In this document: positions 52,057 to 60,528 of the stretch, in pieces
How positions within the stretch are numbered: position 1 is the first letter of the stretch
How the letters are laid out: each line of letters opens with the position of its first letter
From: Parasutterella muris
GTDB lineage: Bacteria > Pseudomonadota > Gammaproteobacteria > Burkholderiales > Burkholderiaceae_F
Direction of reading: 5' to 3'
Assembly: GCF_009767915.1 (NCBI RefSeq)
Contig: NZ_WSRP01000012.1
Coordinates: forward strand, 1 to 64,000
Length of the DNA stretch: 64,000 nucleotides
The notes under the pieces: generated by a model
The model's database searches: none
Seen by the model: only the letters and a program-made list of their open reading frames with translations
What the model was told of the DNA's origin: nothing
Translations under genes and position numbers: made by a program

Positions 52057-53373
52057 ATGATTACTTTAATTGAACTACTAATCGTGTTTGCCGCGATTTT
52101 CATGGGTGTACGACACGGCAGTCTCGCGCTTGGCTTCTGGGGCGGACTTGGCCTGATCGTTCTCGCCGTCGGTTTCGGAGTTTTCCCAACAGCTCCTCCA
52201 ATCGACGTTATGCTGATCATCTTGGCAGTTTGCATGTGTGCTTCCTGTATGGAAGCCGTTGGCGGACTTGAAATTTTGGTCCGCATCGCTGCTCGTGTCA
52301 TTCGGGCTAAACCAAAAATGGTTGGAATTATTGCTCCGGTTGTCAGCTTTTTCTTAACGTTCTTTGCTGGTACCGGAAATGCCGTTTACGCCATTCTTCC
52401 GGTTATCTACGAAGTCTCCTATAACGCGGGGGTTCGCCCTGAGAAGGCGATGGCAGGCGCAGCCGTTGCAGGTCAGGTCGGTATTACCGCAAGCCCGATT
52501 GCTGCGGCCATGGCAGCCATGATTGGCCTCTTTGCACAGAATGGCCACGGTGAAATCGGCTTAGGCTCTATTCTTATGATCACTTTCCCTGCCTGCTTGA
52601 TCGGCGTTGTTGTTGGTTCTGCTATCTGCATGCTTTTCGGAAAAGACCTGAAGAACGATCCTGCCTACCAGGCCCGCCTCAAGGCTGGTCTCGTATTACC
52701 TCCTGAACCGATCTCCAATCACAAGCTTCCGCCTCAGGCAACTTATTCTGTCTTTATCTTCCTTGGCGCTATCATCGTCATCGTTCTAGCTGGTTTCTTC
52801 CCAGAATTGCGAGTTCTTCCAGGACAGACCAAAGCTGTCGGGATGTCACTTGTCATTGAATCAGTTATGCTCGCCGCTGGCGCCATCATGATGCTTTTGT
52901 GCAAGCCTGACGTTAAAAAGATCGTTAAGAGCCCTGTTCTTGAAGCCGGTATCGTATCTCTGGGCTGCGTGTTTGGCGTCGCCTGGATGGCAGACTCCTT
53001 CATTGCTGCTAACAAGGACGTCTTTATGTCTGTTGCCGGCCAGCTCGCTCAAGCAGCCCCCTGGCTCTTTTCCTTCATCCTTGCCGGTATGTCTGCATTG
53101 CTGGCCAGTCAGGGAGCTACAACCAGAGCCATCATGCCTCTTGGCTTTGCTCTCGGAATTAACCCCTGGTACCTCATCGCAATGTTCCCGGCTGTTAACT
53201 GCCTGTTTATCCTTCCGACCTCAGGTCCTGCGCTTGCCGCTGTTGGTATGGATAGATCCGGAACCACTTACATCGGAAAATACGTGATTAATCATTCATT
53301 CCAGCTTCCCGGAATTTTGATGGTTGTCATCGCTGTTATCTCAGCATTCTGCCTCGTTTCACTCGTTGCATAG
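52057..53373 (+). CDS. Anaerobic C4-dicarboxylate transporter (DcuA/DcuB family), second copy
   Basis: The 438-residue membrane protein is paralogous to the carrier at 28652. It shares APPIDVMLII, PKMVGIIAPVVSFF, AGTGNAVYAILPVIYEV, GVRPEKAMAGAAVAGQVGI and TASPIAAAMAAMI, with about ten to twelve helices. It probably exchanges aspartate or fumarate for succinate in the inner membrane. It stands alone between two LysR genes and ends in a strong terminator. An in-frame stop at 52024 limits the start to the ATG at 52057 or nearby; no clear ribosome site lies before it. Confidence 0.88.
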   Translation: MITLIELLIVFAAIFMGVRHGSLALGFWGGLGLIVLAVGFGVFPTAPPIDVMLIILAVCMCASCMEAVGGLEILVRIAARVIRAKPKMVGIIAPVVSFFLTFFAGTGNAVYAILPVIYEVSYNAGVRPEKAMAGAAVAGQVGITASPIAAAMAAMIGLFAQNGHGEIGLGSILMITFPACLIGVVVGSAICMLFGKDLKNDPAYQARLKAGLVLPPEPISNHKLPPQATYSVFIFLGAIIVIVLAGFFPELRVLPGQTKAVGMSLVIESVMLAAGAIMMLLCKPDVKKIVKSPVLEAGIVSLGCVFGVAWMADSFIAANKDVFMSVAGQLAQAAPWLFSFILAGMSALLASQGATTRAIMPLGFALGINPWYLIAMFPAVNCLFILPTSGPALAAVGMDRSGTTYIGKYVINHSFQLPGILMVVIAVISAFCLVSLVA

Positions 53374-53392
53374 CATTCTGAGATAACTACTT

Positions 53393-53422
53393 GAGCCTGG
53401 TTTATACCAGGCTCTGTTTTTT
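53393..53422 (+). terminator. Terminator of the second Dcu gene
   Basis: GAGCCTGG pairs with CCAGGCTC around TTTATA and is followed by TGTTTTTT. It starts 20 bases after the stop codon and just before the convergent LysR stop. Confidence 0.88.
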
Positions 53423-53424
53423 CG

Positions 53425-54405
53425 TTAAATTGAGCCCTCGTGAAGTTGAATATGTTCAAGAAGCGCCGGACACACTTTCTCCATCTCAGGAAGAATTTCT
53501 TTCTTAAAAATCCGGCAAATAAATCGATAAATCTTTCTGGAAATTATCTCGAAGACAGGATCATTATAAAGGACGTAATACCTGCGTGTCGCCTCATTAG
53601 TAAGTCTAATAAATTCAACCTTGTCAATATATTCCCTCGCCATCCACATACTAAGCGGCGGCAGAATCGACCAACCTTTTCCTAATGCAATCAGATTAAT
53701 CATCGCAAAATTTGTATCAACCTCAATCCTTCTCGTGTCCATGAAATGCAAGGATCGATAAATCCGTTCAGACTGAACAAAATCAAACGTCTCTTTTCCA
53801 AATCTCAGATAAGGCAAGTTACCGACTGCAGAAATAAGATCTTGAGTACACAAAATCTTCCTGCGTTCCGCCAGAGGCTTGGGAAGAATAAATAGAAACC
53901 TTTCTGTTAAAAAATGAATAGCATGCGTCTCATCCAAGTCCTCCATAGGATCAGAAGAAAGAGCTATATCTATATTTTTTAGTCTCAACAGGCTGGAAAC
54001 AAAAGGCGTTGATCCGCACTTACCGGATAAATTTTCCGTGATCTCAAGAAGGTCATTCATTAGCAAAGGACTAACACAAGCTCCCATACAATCAGAGAAA
54101 CCAAGCCTAACATCAGGCTTTTTCCCTTCGATAGAATTTTGGACTGACCGAGCTAGATCATCTAACTGTTCCAAAATCAAAAACGCTCTATTCCAAAGAA
54201 GCCTTCCAGCAGTGGTGAGCTGCATCGGACGTCTATCTCGATCGAAAAGAGCAGAGCCTAACTTATTCTCAATTTTCTTTATTGCCGCAGAAACCGCAGG
54301 CTGGCTGATTCCGAGAGTGTCAGCAGCGCGAGTCATATTGCAGTCCTTTGCAGTCTCAAGAAAAATTCTGAGAGAGGGAATATCTAGATTAGTCTCTTTA
54401 GCCAT
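53425..54405 (-). CDS. LysR-family regulator, divergent from EamA transporter
   Basis: The 326-residue LysR protein has DCNMTRAADTLGISQPAVSA, SALFDRDRRPMQLTTAGRLL and an effector domain with PDVRLGFSDCMGACVSP. It is most similar in the window to the aspartase 1 regulator at 37443. It is convergent with the second Dcu gene and divergent from the EamA transporter at 54590, with a 22-bp dyad between them, and so is likely to regulate that transporter. Confidence 0.9.
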   Translation of the reverse strand: MAKETNLDIPSLRIFLETAKDCNMTRAADTLGISQPAVSAAIKKIENKLGSALFDRDRRPMQLTTAGRLLWNRAFLILEQLDDLARSVQNSIEGKKPDVRLGFSDCMGACVSPLLMNDLLEITENLSGKCGSTPFVSSLLRLKNIDIALSSDPMEDLDETHAIHFLTERFLFILPKPLAERRKILCTQDLISAVGNLPYLRFGKETFDFVQSERIYRSLHFMDTRRIEVDTNFAMINLIALGKGWSILPPLSMWMAREYIDKVEFIRLTNEATRRYYVLYNDPVFEIISRKIYRFICRIFKKEILPEMEKVCPALLEHIQLHEGSI

Positions 54406-54455
54406 GATCTCAACCTAACAGGGAAAAATAGACAAAAAATTCCTCACGTTATCAC

Positions 54456-54477
54456 TTCCTCAAATTTATTTGAGGAA
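54456..54477. promoter_or_regulatory. Candidate LysR operator
   Basis: TTCCTCAAA-TTTA-TTTGAGGAA is a perfect inverted repeat with 9-bp arms, in the divergent region between the LysR gene (start 54405) and the EamA gene (54590). Confidence 0.5.
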
Positions 54478-54589
54478 CAAAGCTGATTACATAAAAATAA
54501 GGCCATTTTATGAAGGTCGATCAATGTTTTATATATCGCTTCATCACTTCAGACCGTTTCGCTAATTTCTCCTTCGAAAGGAGAAAAAT

Positions 54590-55561
54590 ATGCTTTTTGG
54601 GGTCAGTCTTGGACTAAGCGCCTGTGTGCTGTGGGGCTTTACCTATCTACTACCGCTTTTGCTTCCTCAGTATCCAACTACATACATCTCAATCGCAAGG
54701 GCCGTTGCTATGGGACTCACTGCAGTCGTTGGCTTATATCTGCAGCGGCAGTATCTCGCTAAAGTCACTCGATCAGATTGGAAGTGCGCCTTTTGGCTAA
54801 GTTTAGTAGGCAATCTTATTCAGCCATGGTGTTTGTTCACTGCAGTTCTTTACTCGGGTGTTGCACTTGCCGCAACTTTCTTTGGCCTTATCCCTGTCCT
54901 TGTCGCTTTGATTGCAAATGAAAGGGATCGTAAAAAAGGCAAACTCTTTCTTCCGGTAAGAAGACTAACGATCCCGCTGGCCATGATGCTGGCCGGACTA
55001 TTCCTCTCAAACTTTGACGGACTTATACAAACGATATCAAATTTCGAGGAGCATCCGAATTTTTTTATCGGAATAATTTTCGCCAGCGCCTCAACAGCGA
55101 TGTGGACATGGTATCCCATTCGCAATGCCGACTGGCTGTTGGATCACGCGCAGATCAGCCCGGTCTTCTTTGCTAGTATGCAGTGTTTTCTTCTCCTGCC
55201 TTTTGGTATCTTAGCCTACATAATTTTATGGTGCGCCTCGGGAGATCTAGAAGGTTTTTTAGGGCCTAAACCGATTGATTTCATCGGATGGTCCTTGTTT
55301 GCCGGCATCGTATGCTCCTTTGGTGCCACCGCACTTTGGAACGCTATGTGCCAAAAAGTCCCAACCGCAATCGCTGGGCCCATGCTTGTCTTTGAAACGA
55401 TCTTCTCCGTAGTGTGGGGATGCGTTTATGCAAGCGAATTACCAAGTCTCACGCTTTTCGTCGGAATGGTTTTATTGGTAAGCGGAGTGGTCTATGCGCT
55501 GACGCTATTCAACTCACTTCAGAAAAATGAGATAAGCGACCTTAACCGCTCGGAGCTGTAA
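54590..55561 (+). CDS. EamA/DMT-family transporter
   Basis: The 323-residue membrane protein has about ten helices. Features are SLGLSACVLWGFTYLLPLLLPQYP at the start, LYSGVALAATFFGLIPVLVALI in the first repeat, and TAIAGPMLVFETIFSVVWGCVYASELPS in the second, ending LVSGVVYALTL. It resembles the YdcZ/RhaT-like end of the DMT superfamily more than the transporter at 49852. AAAGGAG precedes the ATG. It is probably controlled by the divergent LysR at 53425. The substrate is unknown; an amino acid or metabolite efflux role is the family norm. Confidence 0.85.
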   Translation: MLFGVSLGLSACVLWGFTYLLPLLLPQYPTTYISIARAVAMGLTAVVGLYLQRQYLAKVTRSDWKCAFWLSLVGNLIQPWCLFTAVLYSGVALAATFFGLIPVLVALIANERDRKKGKLFLPVRRLTIPLAMMLAGLFLSNFDGLIQTISNFEEHPNFFIGIIFASASTAMWTWYPIRNADWLLDHAQISPVFFASMQCFLLLPFGILAYIILWCASGDLEGFLGPKPIDFIGWSLFAGIVCSFGATALWNAMCQKVPTAIAGPMLVFETIFSVVWGCVYASELPSLTLFVGMVLLVSGVVYALTLFNSLQKNEISDLNRSEL

Positions 55562-55613
55562 GTCCATAAAAATTACCCGGCGTTTAGCTCTCACTATTCG
55601 CCGGGAAATGTTT

Positions 55614-55650
55614 GTCGGAAAACGCGTCTCGTTTTCCGACTTCTTCTTAT
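55614..55650 (+). terminator. Terminator after EamA gene
   Basis: GTCGGAAAAC pairs perfectly with GTTTTCCGAC around seven bases, followed by TTCTTCTTATTGTT. A second hairpin (CCCGGCG / CGCCGGG, 55575-55604) lies just before it. Confidence 0.8.
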
Positions 55651-55665
55651 TGTTACCCTAGTAAC

Positions 55666-56229
55666 TTACTTGTGATATCCGCACTTGGGGCAGGCGCCAT
55701 GCTCGTCAAGCATGATACCGCAGAGCGGGCAGCGGTCTTTAGAGCCGTGTGTTGCAAACTCCTGTGTCGCCGCATTAACACCGCTTGTAAATGTGATCTT
55801 GGCAATGTTGAGCTTGTCTTTGAGAAGGTCGTAAACAATCTTAATCATGCCTTCAACGGTCATGGTCTCTTTGGTCACCACCAGTCGGCATTCCGGATAG
55901 CAGGTGATCAAATCAGTCTTGATCGCTTCACCTTTCATTGTGTTGGTCGGAGCGCCGTTGCGAATGCCCTGCTCTTCATAAACATTGAGAATCGCTGGAA
56001 GAAGCGGATCATCCTCTCTCAGGATCAAAGCGTGGTCAAAGTTCTTCAGAACCGCCCAAGCAGTTTTCTGAATCTCATTACAGGGGAAAACCATGTTGAC
56101 ACCCGGTTCAACAGAATCCTCGACTTCGATTGTCAATACACCGGTATGGCCGTGCAGATACTGCGCCTCTCCCTGGAAGCGATAGAAACGGTGAGCATAC
56201 TGAATGTCAAAACTGGTGATACTTCTCAT
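55666..56229 (-). CDS. QueD/PTPS-family protein with C-terminal zinc ribbon
   Basis: The 187-residue protein has a 6-pyruvoyl-tetrahydropterin synthase/QueD fold: FDIQYAHRF (zinc His), YLHGHTGVLTIEVE (two zinc His), FDHALILREDD and TKETMTVEG. The C-terminal 25 residues hold CPLCG and CPKCG, a zinc ribbon not present in E. coli QueD. QueD uses a catalytic Cys four residues before HGH; here that position is Ala, with Glu one residue further away, so the reaction may differ (PTPS-III-type enzymes use Glu). An earlier in-frame ATG at 56301 overlaps the Fur gene; MRSITSF at 56229 fits the family. The Fur gene is 28 bases upstream, probably the same transcript. Confidence 0.78.
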   Translation of the reverse strand: MRSITSFDIQYAHRFYRFQGEAQYLHGHTGVLTIEVEDSVEPGVNMVFPCNEIQKTAWAVLKNFDHALILREDDPLLPAILNVYEEQGIRNGAPTNTMKGEAIKTDLITCYPECRLVVTKETMTVEGMIKIVYDLLKDKLNIAKITFTSGVNAATQEFATHGSKDRCPLCGIMLDEHGACPKCGYHK

Positions 56230-56257
56230 TTTTAATCCCAAAAAAAAAGAATTGATG

Positions 56258-56665
56258 TTATTGTTTTTTGCCTTCGGTTTTTTCTTCAGCTTTCGCGGCA
56301 CACTCTTTGCAGAGGCCGTAAAACGTCAGATCATGACCAAACAGCTTAAAACCGGAGTTGTCACGAACCGATTCTTCCAAGTGATCCAAATAAGGAAGCT
56401 CCAAATCACAGATTGCGCCACACTTAATGCACCGGGCATGGTAGTGATTGGTCTGAATGTGGTCATACCGCTCTGCAGAACCGCTTATACGCCGAAGCTT
56501 TATCTCTCCGCTCTCCGAAAGCTGCTTCAGATTGCGATAGACCGTCGCTCGACTGACAGAAGGGTTAGTACTCGCAATATGCTGATAAACCTCATCGGCC
56601 GTCGGATGGTCCTTTAACTCCCGAACCGCGTCCAGTACAAGCTGTCTTTGAATCGTATTCCTCAT
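56258..56665 (-). CDS. Fur-family metalloregulator (PerR/Zur-like)
   Basis: The 135-residue protein has the Fur winged helix (RQLVLDAVRELKDHPTADEVYQHI, PSVSRATVYRNLKQLSESG) and the metal-binding dimerisation domain (DHIQTNHYHARCIKCGAICDLE, then CKEC near the C-terminus). Two CxxC pairs form the structural zinc site. The short N-terminus and HYHxxCxxCG pattern resemble PerR and Zur more than Fur. It lies upstream of the QueD/PTPS-like gene in the same orientation, so metal- or peroxide-dependent control of that gene is possible. The signal is not decided by sequence. Confidence 0.87.
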   Translation of the reverse strand: MRNTIQRQLVLDAVRELKDHPTADEVYQHIASTNPSVSRATVYRNLKQLSESGEIKLRRISGSAERYDHIQTNHYHARCIKCGAICDLELPYLDHLEESVRDNSGFKLFGHDLTFYGLCKECAAKAEEKTEGKKQ

Positions 56666-56771
56666 CTAAACCTCACTTGCTTCGAATCAAAATTCGTTAA
56701 TTGAATTCTATCTTATTTGAGACAATATGTTATTTAGGATAAATTATCGTTTGTATCAGATTGTAATAGTT

Positions 56772-57743
56772 TTAGAAAATCCCTGTGTGTCTCAGCAGCG
56801 TTACCGCTAAAGGCACCGTGAAAGAAGACACCACGGTCGTGATAATCATGGCATTGGCAATAACATCTTCTGCGGCTTGGAACTGCCTGCACATCAGGTA
56901 CACATTGACGCCGATCGGAAGACATCCTAAAAACACCACTGAAGTGGTTTCTACAGGCCCTAACCCGATCAGAACGGCTAGCGTATAAATCAGCAGCGGA
57001 TGAAGAAAAAGCTTAATTCCGCTCAATACAAAGCTCTTCTTTATACCCGGGCCTAAACCGTATTCGGCTAAGCCCATTCCCACCACAATCAAACTCATCG
57101 CGGTTGCCGAATTGCCGATCAGCCGAATCGGCTCGTCAATGACATACGGAATCTTCAAACCGGTAAGACTCCAGAGAACGCCCAAGAAAATAGAAATAAT
57201 CAGCGGATTTTTAAAAACGGAAAGAACCGTTCTGAAAAAACTTCTCCACGTCAGATGTCCGGTTTGAAGCGCGAACTCGACCGTAATCGAAACCAATGTC
57301 CAAAGTATCATAGCGTTCATGGAGAGAACAGCTGAAATGGACGGAGTGACCTGCTCGCCAAGCATGGTAATCGCCAGAGGAAGACCGAGAAGCCCGTTAT
57401 TGGAAAACACGCACCCGGTTCCGAAAATCGCTGAACCGACCGCTGACATCCCCAGAACCTTCCGAGCAATAAAACGGCCGACAAAAAACAGAATAAAACA
57501 AGCACCAAAGTATGCAATCAATAACCGTAAATCCGCATGCCCTTCCTGCACAAAAATATTGGATAGAAGTCGAAAGAGCATTGCCGGAAGAGCAATGTTG
57601 AACGCAAATTTAGCTAAGACATTGCTCGCTGTCTTATTAAAGCCGAACCAGCGAGACAAGGCATAACCGAGAAAAATCATCAGGAAAAGAGGCGAACTCT
57701 TCTCAAGCTGAAGTGCAAACTGAGCAAGAAGCGTCGTGTCCAT
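56772..57743 (-). CDS. Auxin efflux carrier (AEC) family transporter
   Basis: The 323-residue membrane protein has about ten helices. Family features are SPLFLMIFLGYALSRWFGFN, FAFNIALPAMLFRLL, the broken-helix segment GTGCVFSNNGLLGLPLAITMLG and the C-terminal LGCLPIGVNVYLMCRQFQAAEDV. Bacterial AEC proteins carry organic acids such as malonate or malate, or unknown metabolites. It stands alone, without a linked enzyme gene, about 100 bases from the Fur gene. The substrate is unknown; the dicarboxylate theme of the window makes an organic acid plausible. Confidence 0.85.
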   Translation of the reverse strand: MDTTLLAQFALQLEKSSPLFLMIFLGYALSRWFGFNKTASNVLAKFAFNIALPAMLFRLLSNIFVQEGHADLRLLIAYFGACFILFFVGRFIARKVLGMSAVGSAIFGTGCVFSNNGLLGLPLAITMLGEQVTPSISAVLSMNAMILWTLVSITVEFALQTGHLTWRSFFRTVLSVFKNPLIISIFLGVLWSLTGLKIPYVIDEPIRLIGNSATAMSLIVVGMGLAEYGLGPGIKKSFVLSGIKLFLHPLLIYTLAVLIGLGPVETTSVVFLGCLPIGVNVYLMCRQFQAAEDVIANAMIITTVVSSFTVPLAVTLLRHTGIF

Positions 57744-58058
57744 TTGGGATGAGGTTTTATCTGTTTAATATCCCTTGATCTTACGCTTCACTAATACGAT
57801 AAAAGATTCAGCAGATCAGAAAATTCCGAAGATACTCGGCAGTATTGATCGGGAAAAATATCAAGACGGCCTTCTTAAAAATCCCGAAGGAACTAAATTA
57901 TTTCTCAAGGTTTCAGTTTGTATACAAAGATAAATTCCCGTCAATATCGCAAAGATTTCTTACGGTTTTCATTAACGCTTAAATTTATTTAAGTAAATAT
58001 TAATCCCGGCCAATAATGATTGCATTCAATTAATTATCATCAACCAAGGACTAATTCA
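57744..58058. other. Intergenic region between divergent genes
   Basis: About 315 bases with promoters for the AEC carrier and the DegP-like protease. It contains a palindrome CTTAAAT-TT-ATTTAAG at 57978-57993, upstream of the protease gene. No gene or RNA was seen. Confidence 0.5.
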
Positions 58059-59552
58059 ATGATCCGACTTTCATTAAAAAAGACGGCTGCCGCTGCTGCC
58101 GTAACACTGGCTTTTACTGCCGGCGCACTGCTTCAGAACGACTCCGCGCTCAGCCCTGTCGCACCTGCGGCTGCTCAGCAGATCCAGTCTCAGCTGCCGG
58201 ACTTCACAAAGCTTGTTGAAGAAAACGGTAAGACAGTTGTCAGCATCGAAGTCTCCAAGAAACCCAAATCTATGCCCTCCCGCGGCGGCTCGGACCGTTT
58301 CCGCGGTATTCCCAAAGACCAGCTTGACCTGCTTCGCCGCTTCGGCTTCCCGTTCGGTCCGGATTTTGATTTCCGCGGCCCCCACGGTTCCATGCCTGAC
58401 ATGCCGGCTCGCAAAGGCCAGGGCTCCGGCTTCATCATCAGCCCGGACGGAATCATCCTGACGAACCATCACGTCATTGACGGTGCAGACGAAATCACGG
58501 TACACCTGACAGATAACCGCGAATTCAAGGGCAAGGTTCTCGGCTCTGACGAAAAAACCGACATCGCTGTCGTCAAGATTGATGCCAAAGATCTTCCTGC
58601 CGCCAAACTCGGCAGCTCTGAAAAGGTTAAGGTCGGTGAGTGGGTTGCAGCTATCGGCGCTCCGTTCGGCCTAGAAAATACCGTCACCAGCGGTATCGTT
58701 TCCGCAAAAAGCCGTAACCTGCCGAGCGATCAGTTTGTTCCGTTCATTCAGACGGATGCGGCCGTCAACCCCGGCAACTCCGGCGGTCCGCTTTTCAATA
58801 TGAAAGGTGAAGTGATCGGTATCAACTCCCAGATCTTCTCCACTTCCGGCGGCTTCATGGGACTTTCTTTCGCAATTCCGATCGACCTGGCGCTCCAGAT
58901 CAAGGACGATCTGATTAAAGACGGCAAGGTTCATCGCGGCAAGCTCGGAGTCGTCATTCAGACTCTGACTCCGGAACTTGCCAAGAGCTTCGGTCTTGAG
59001 AAGGCAAAAGGCGCGCTTGTAGCTGAAGTCACAAAGGACAGCGCTGCTAATAAGGCCAAGATTGAAGAAGGCGACATCATCCTTTTCTTCGATGACAAGG
59101 AAATCGAGAAGGCTTCCGATCTGTCCCGCTCTGTCGCATCTGCAAAACCGAGCACCGAGCACACCGTTAAAGTGCTTCGTGACGGTAAAGAAGTGACACT
59201 GAAGGTAAAACTTGATTCTGCCAGTGACTCCGATGTTCCGACAGAAGCTCAGCAGGCAAAATCTAAAGGACGCCTCGGTGTTTCCGTTCGTCCGCTCAGC
59301 GACGAAGAGAAGAAGAAATTCGGCGACGGCCTGTTTGTTGTTTCCTCTGAAGGCGCAGCGGCAAAAGCCGGAATTAAAGAAGGCGACGTTCTCCTGAGCG
59401 TTGGCGGAAAGAAAATCCGCTCCTTCGATCAGTTTAAGAAGGCAGTAGAAAACGCGAAAGACACACTCGCACTGCAGGTTGCCAGAGAAGGCTCCCGCAT
59501 CTATGTCGCTGTCAAACTTGACGACAAAGAAAAGAAAGAAGAAAAGAAATAA
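58059..59552 (+). CDS. degP: Periplasmic serine protease Do (DegP/HtrA family)
   Basis: The 497-residue exported protease/chaperone has a hydrophobic signal region (about 5-40, ending AAAQQ). The trypsin-like domain has the full triad: His138 (TNHHVIDG), Asp168 (KTDIAVVK) and Ser241 (NPGNSGGPLF). Two PDZ domains follow (about 300-390, with HRGKLGVVIQTL, and about 405-490, with KGRLGVSVRPL). A disordered Gly/Phe/Arg-rich LA-loop-like stretch lies at about 70-120. It degrades misfolded envelope proteins and would suit a genome with many porins. CAAGGACTAATTCA precedes the ATG at 58059; an ATG at 58020 is less likely. Followed by a strong terminator. Confidence 0.92.
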   Translation: MIRLSLKKTAAAAAVTLAFTAGALLQNDSALSPVAPAAAQQIQSQLPDFTKLVEENGKTVVSIEVSKKPKSMPSRGGSDRFRGIPKDQLDLLRRFGFPFGPDFDFRGPHGSMPDMPARKGQGSGFIISPDGIILTNHHVIDGADEITVHLTDNREFKGKVLGSDEKTDIAVVKIDAKDLPAAKLGSSEKVKVGEWVAAIGAPFGLENTVTSGIVSAKSRNLPSDQFVPFIQTDAAVNPGNSGGPLFNMKGEVIGINSQIFSTSGGFMGLSFAIPIDLALQIKDDLIKDGKVHRGKLGVVIQTLTPELAKSFGLEKAKGALVAEVTKDSAANKAKIEEGDIILFFDDKEIEKASDLSRSVASAKPSTEHTVKVLRDGKEVTLKVKLDSASDSDVPTEAQQAKSKGRLGVSVRPLSDEEKKKFGDGLFVVSSEGAAAKAGIKEGDVLLSVGGKKIRSFDQFKKAVENAKDTLALQVAREGSRIYVAVKLDDKEKKEEKK

Positions 59553-59576
59553 TCTTTTCTCCTAAATAAAGCCGTT

Positions 59577-59611
59577 AAGCCCGCAGAAATCTAAATCTGC
59601 GGGCTTTTCTT
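59577..59611 (+). terminator. Terminator of degP
   Basis: AAGCCCGCAG pairs with CTGCGGGCTT around AAATCTAAAT and is followed by TTCTTTT. It also lies just beyond the convergent NrfD-like stop. Confidence 0.88.
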
Positions 59612-59618
59612 TTCACAA

Positions 59619-60518
59619 TTAAATTTTCTTAGTCAGACCGATCAGCCAGTATCTTTCAAAAATTCCGGTCAAAAGTACCAAAACGCCGGAAATCGCCATG
59701 CAGGAAGGTCCAAAAAATGCCAAGGCCGCGGCCCCAAGTCCGCCAATGAGGTAAACCATCACGAGCAAAAGACCGGTCTCAGAGTGGTAAACAAGCTTTG
59801 CGCGCTCCCGAGTCTCCAAATACATCAGTGCGAACGCGACGCATCTGGCGCAAAGAAGAATCAGCATGGGAACAAGCAGCTGCGCCCAAACAGTCCAAGA
59901 TCCTAAAGCAAAGGCCATCACCGCATACAAACCGCATCCCATCAGAAGCGCGTCGGATACCATAAAACTTGTCAGCCACCGTGCGTCCTTCACTCCGGGC
60001 TGAGATGTGCAGCTGAACGCAACGCCCTTATAGCAGATAACCACCAATGCTCCGATAAAAGCGAGTACAGTGAAAAGCCTCATCAAAACGCCGGCATAGA
60101 TATGTATCACCGGACCTCCGCTTCCAAAGAGATAGGTCAGCCAGTAAATCGCCACAGCGGCGCCCAAGCAGCTTGAGTAGCATGCAAGCCCCCATACTCC
60201 GACAGAAAGCGGCGATTTGAAGTGCAGAACACGCATTGCGTGAATAAATCTCGGCGGATCGCCTAAATCAAATACCAGCAGCGCCAAGTCAATCAGCACA
60301 ATAATGAGCGCCAGAGTCAGCGCAAAAGGCAAAAGGTTTGAGAACACGTGACCCCCAAGAAACCAAGCCACAGTGGTAAACACCATAAAACCTGCCGTGA
60401 GATTATTAAAGAACGCGTCCCAAACAATAATATTTGCCCAGTCCGGACGATGCGTCAGGTCATGCCCCTCATACGGAGACGGATAGTTGCTAGCCCAAGG
60501 TTTTAAATTTGTATTCAT
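59619..60518 (-). CDS. NrfD-family membrane subunit of formate dehydrogenase
   Basis: The 299-residue inner-membrane protein has eight to nine helices of the NrfD/PsrC class: FNNLTAGFMVFTTVAWFLGG, LVFDLGDPPRFIHAMRVLHFKSPLSVGVW, and a C-terminal set ending LLTGIFERYWLIG. NrfD proteins exchange electrons between an iron-sulfur subunit and quinone. It is the last gene of the leftward operon, 10 bases after the ferredoxin-like subunit. Here it replaces the cytochrome b (FdnI/FdhC-type) subunit found in many formate dehydrogenases, so electrons from formate probably reach menaquinone without haem b. Confidence 0.88.
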   Translation of the reverse strand: MNTNLKPWASNYPSPYEGHDLTHRPDWANIIVWDAFFNNLTAGFMVFTTVAWFLGGHVFSNLLPFALTLALIIVLIDLALLVFDLGDPPRFIHAMRVLHFKSPLSVGVWGLACYSSCLGAAVAIYWLTYLFGSGGPVIHIYAGVLMRLFTVLAFIGALVVICYKGVAFSCTSQPGVKDARWLTSFMVSDALLMGCGLYAVMAFALGSWTVWAQLLVPMLILLCARCVAFALMYLETRERAKLVYHSETGLLLVMVYLIGGLGAAALAFFGPSCMAISGVLVLLTGIFERYWLIGLTKKI

Positions 60519-60528
60519 TGCGGCCTCC

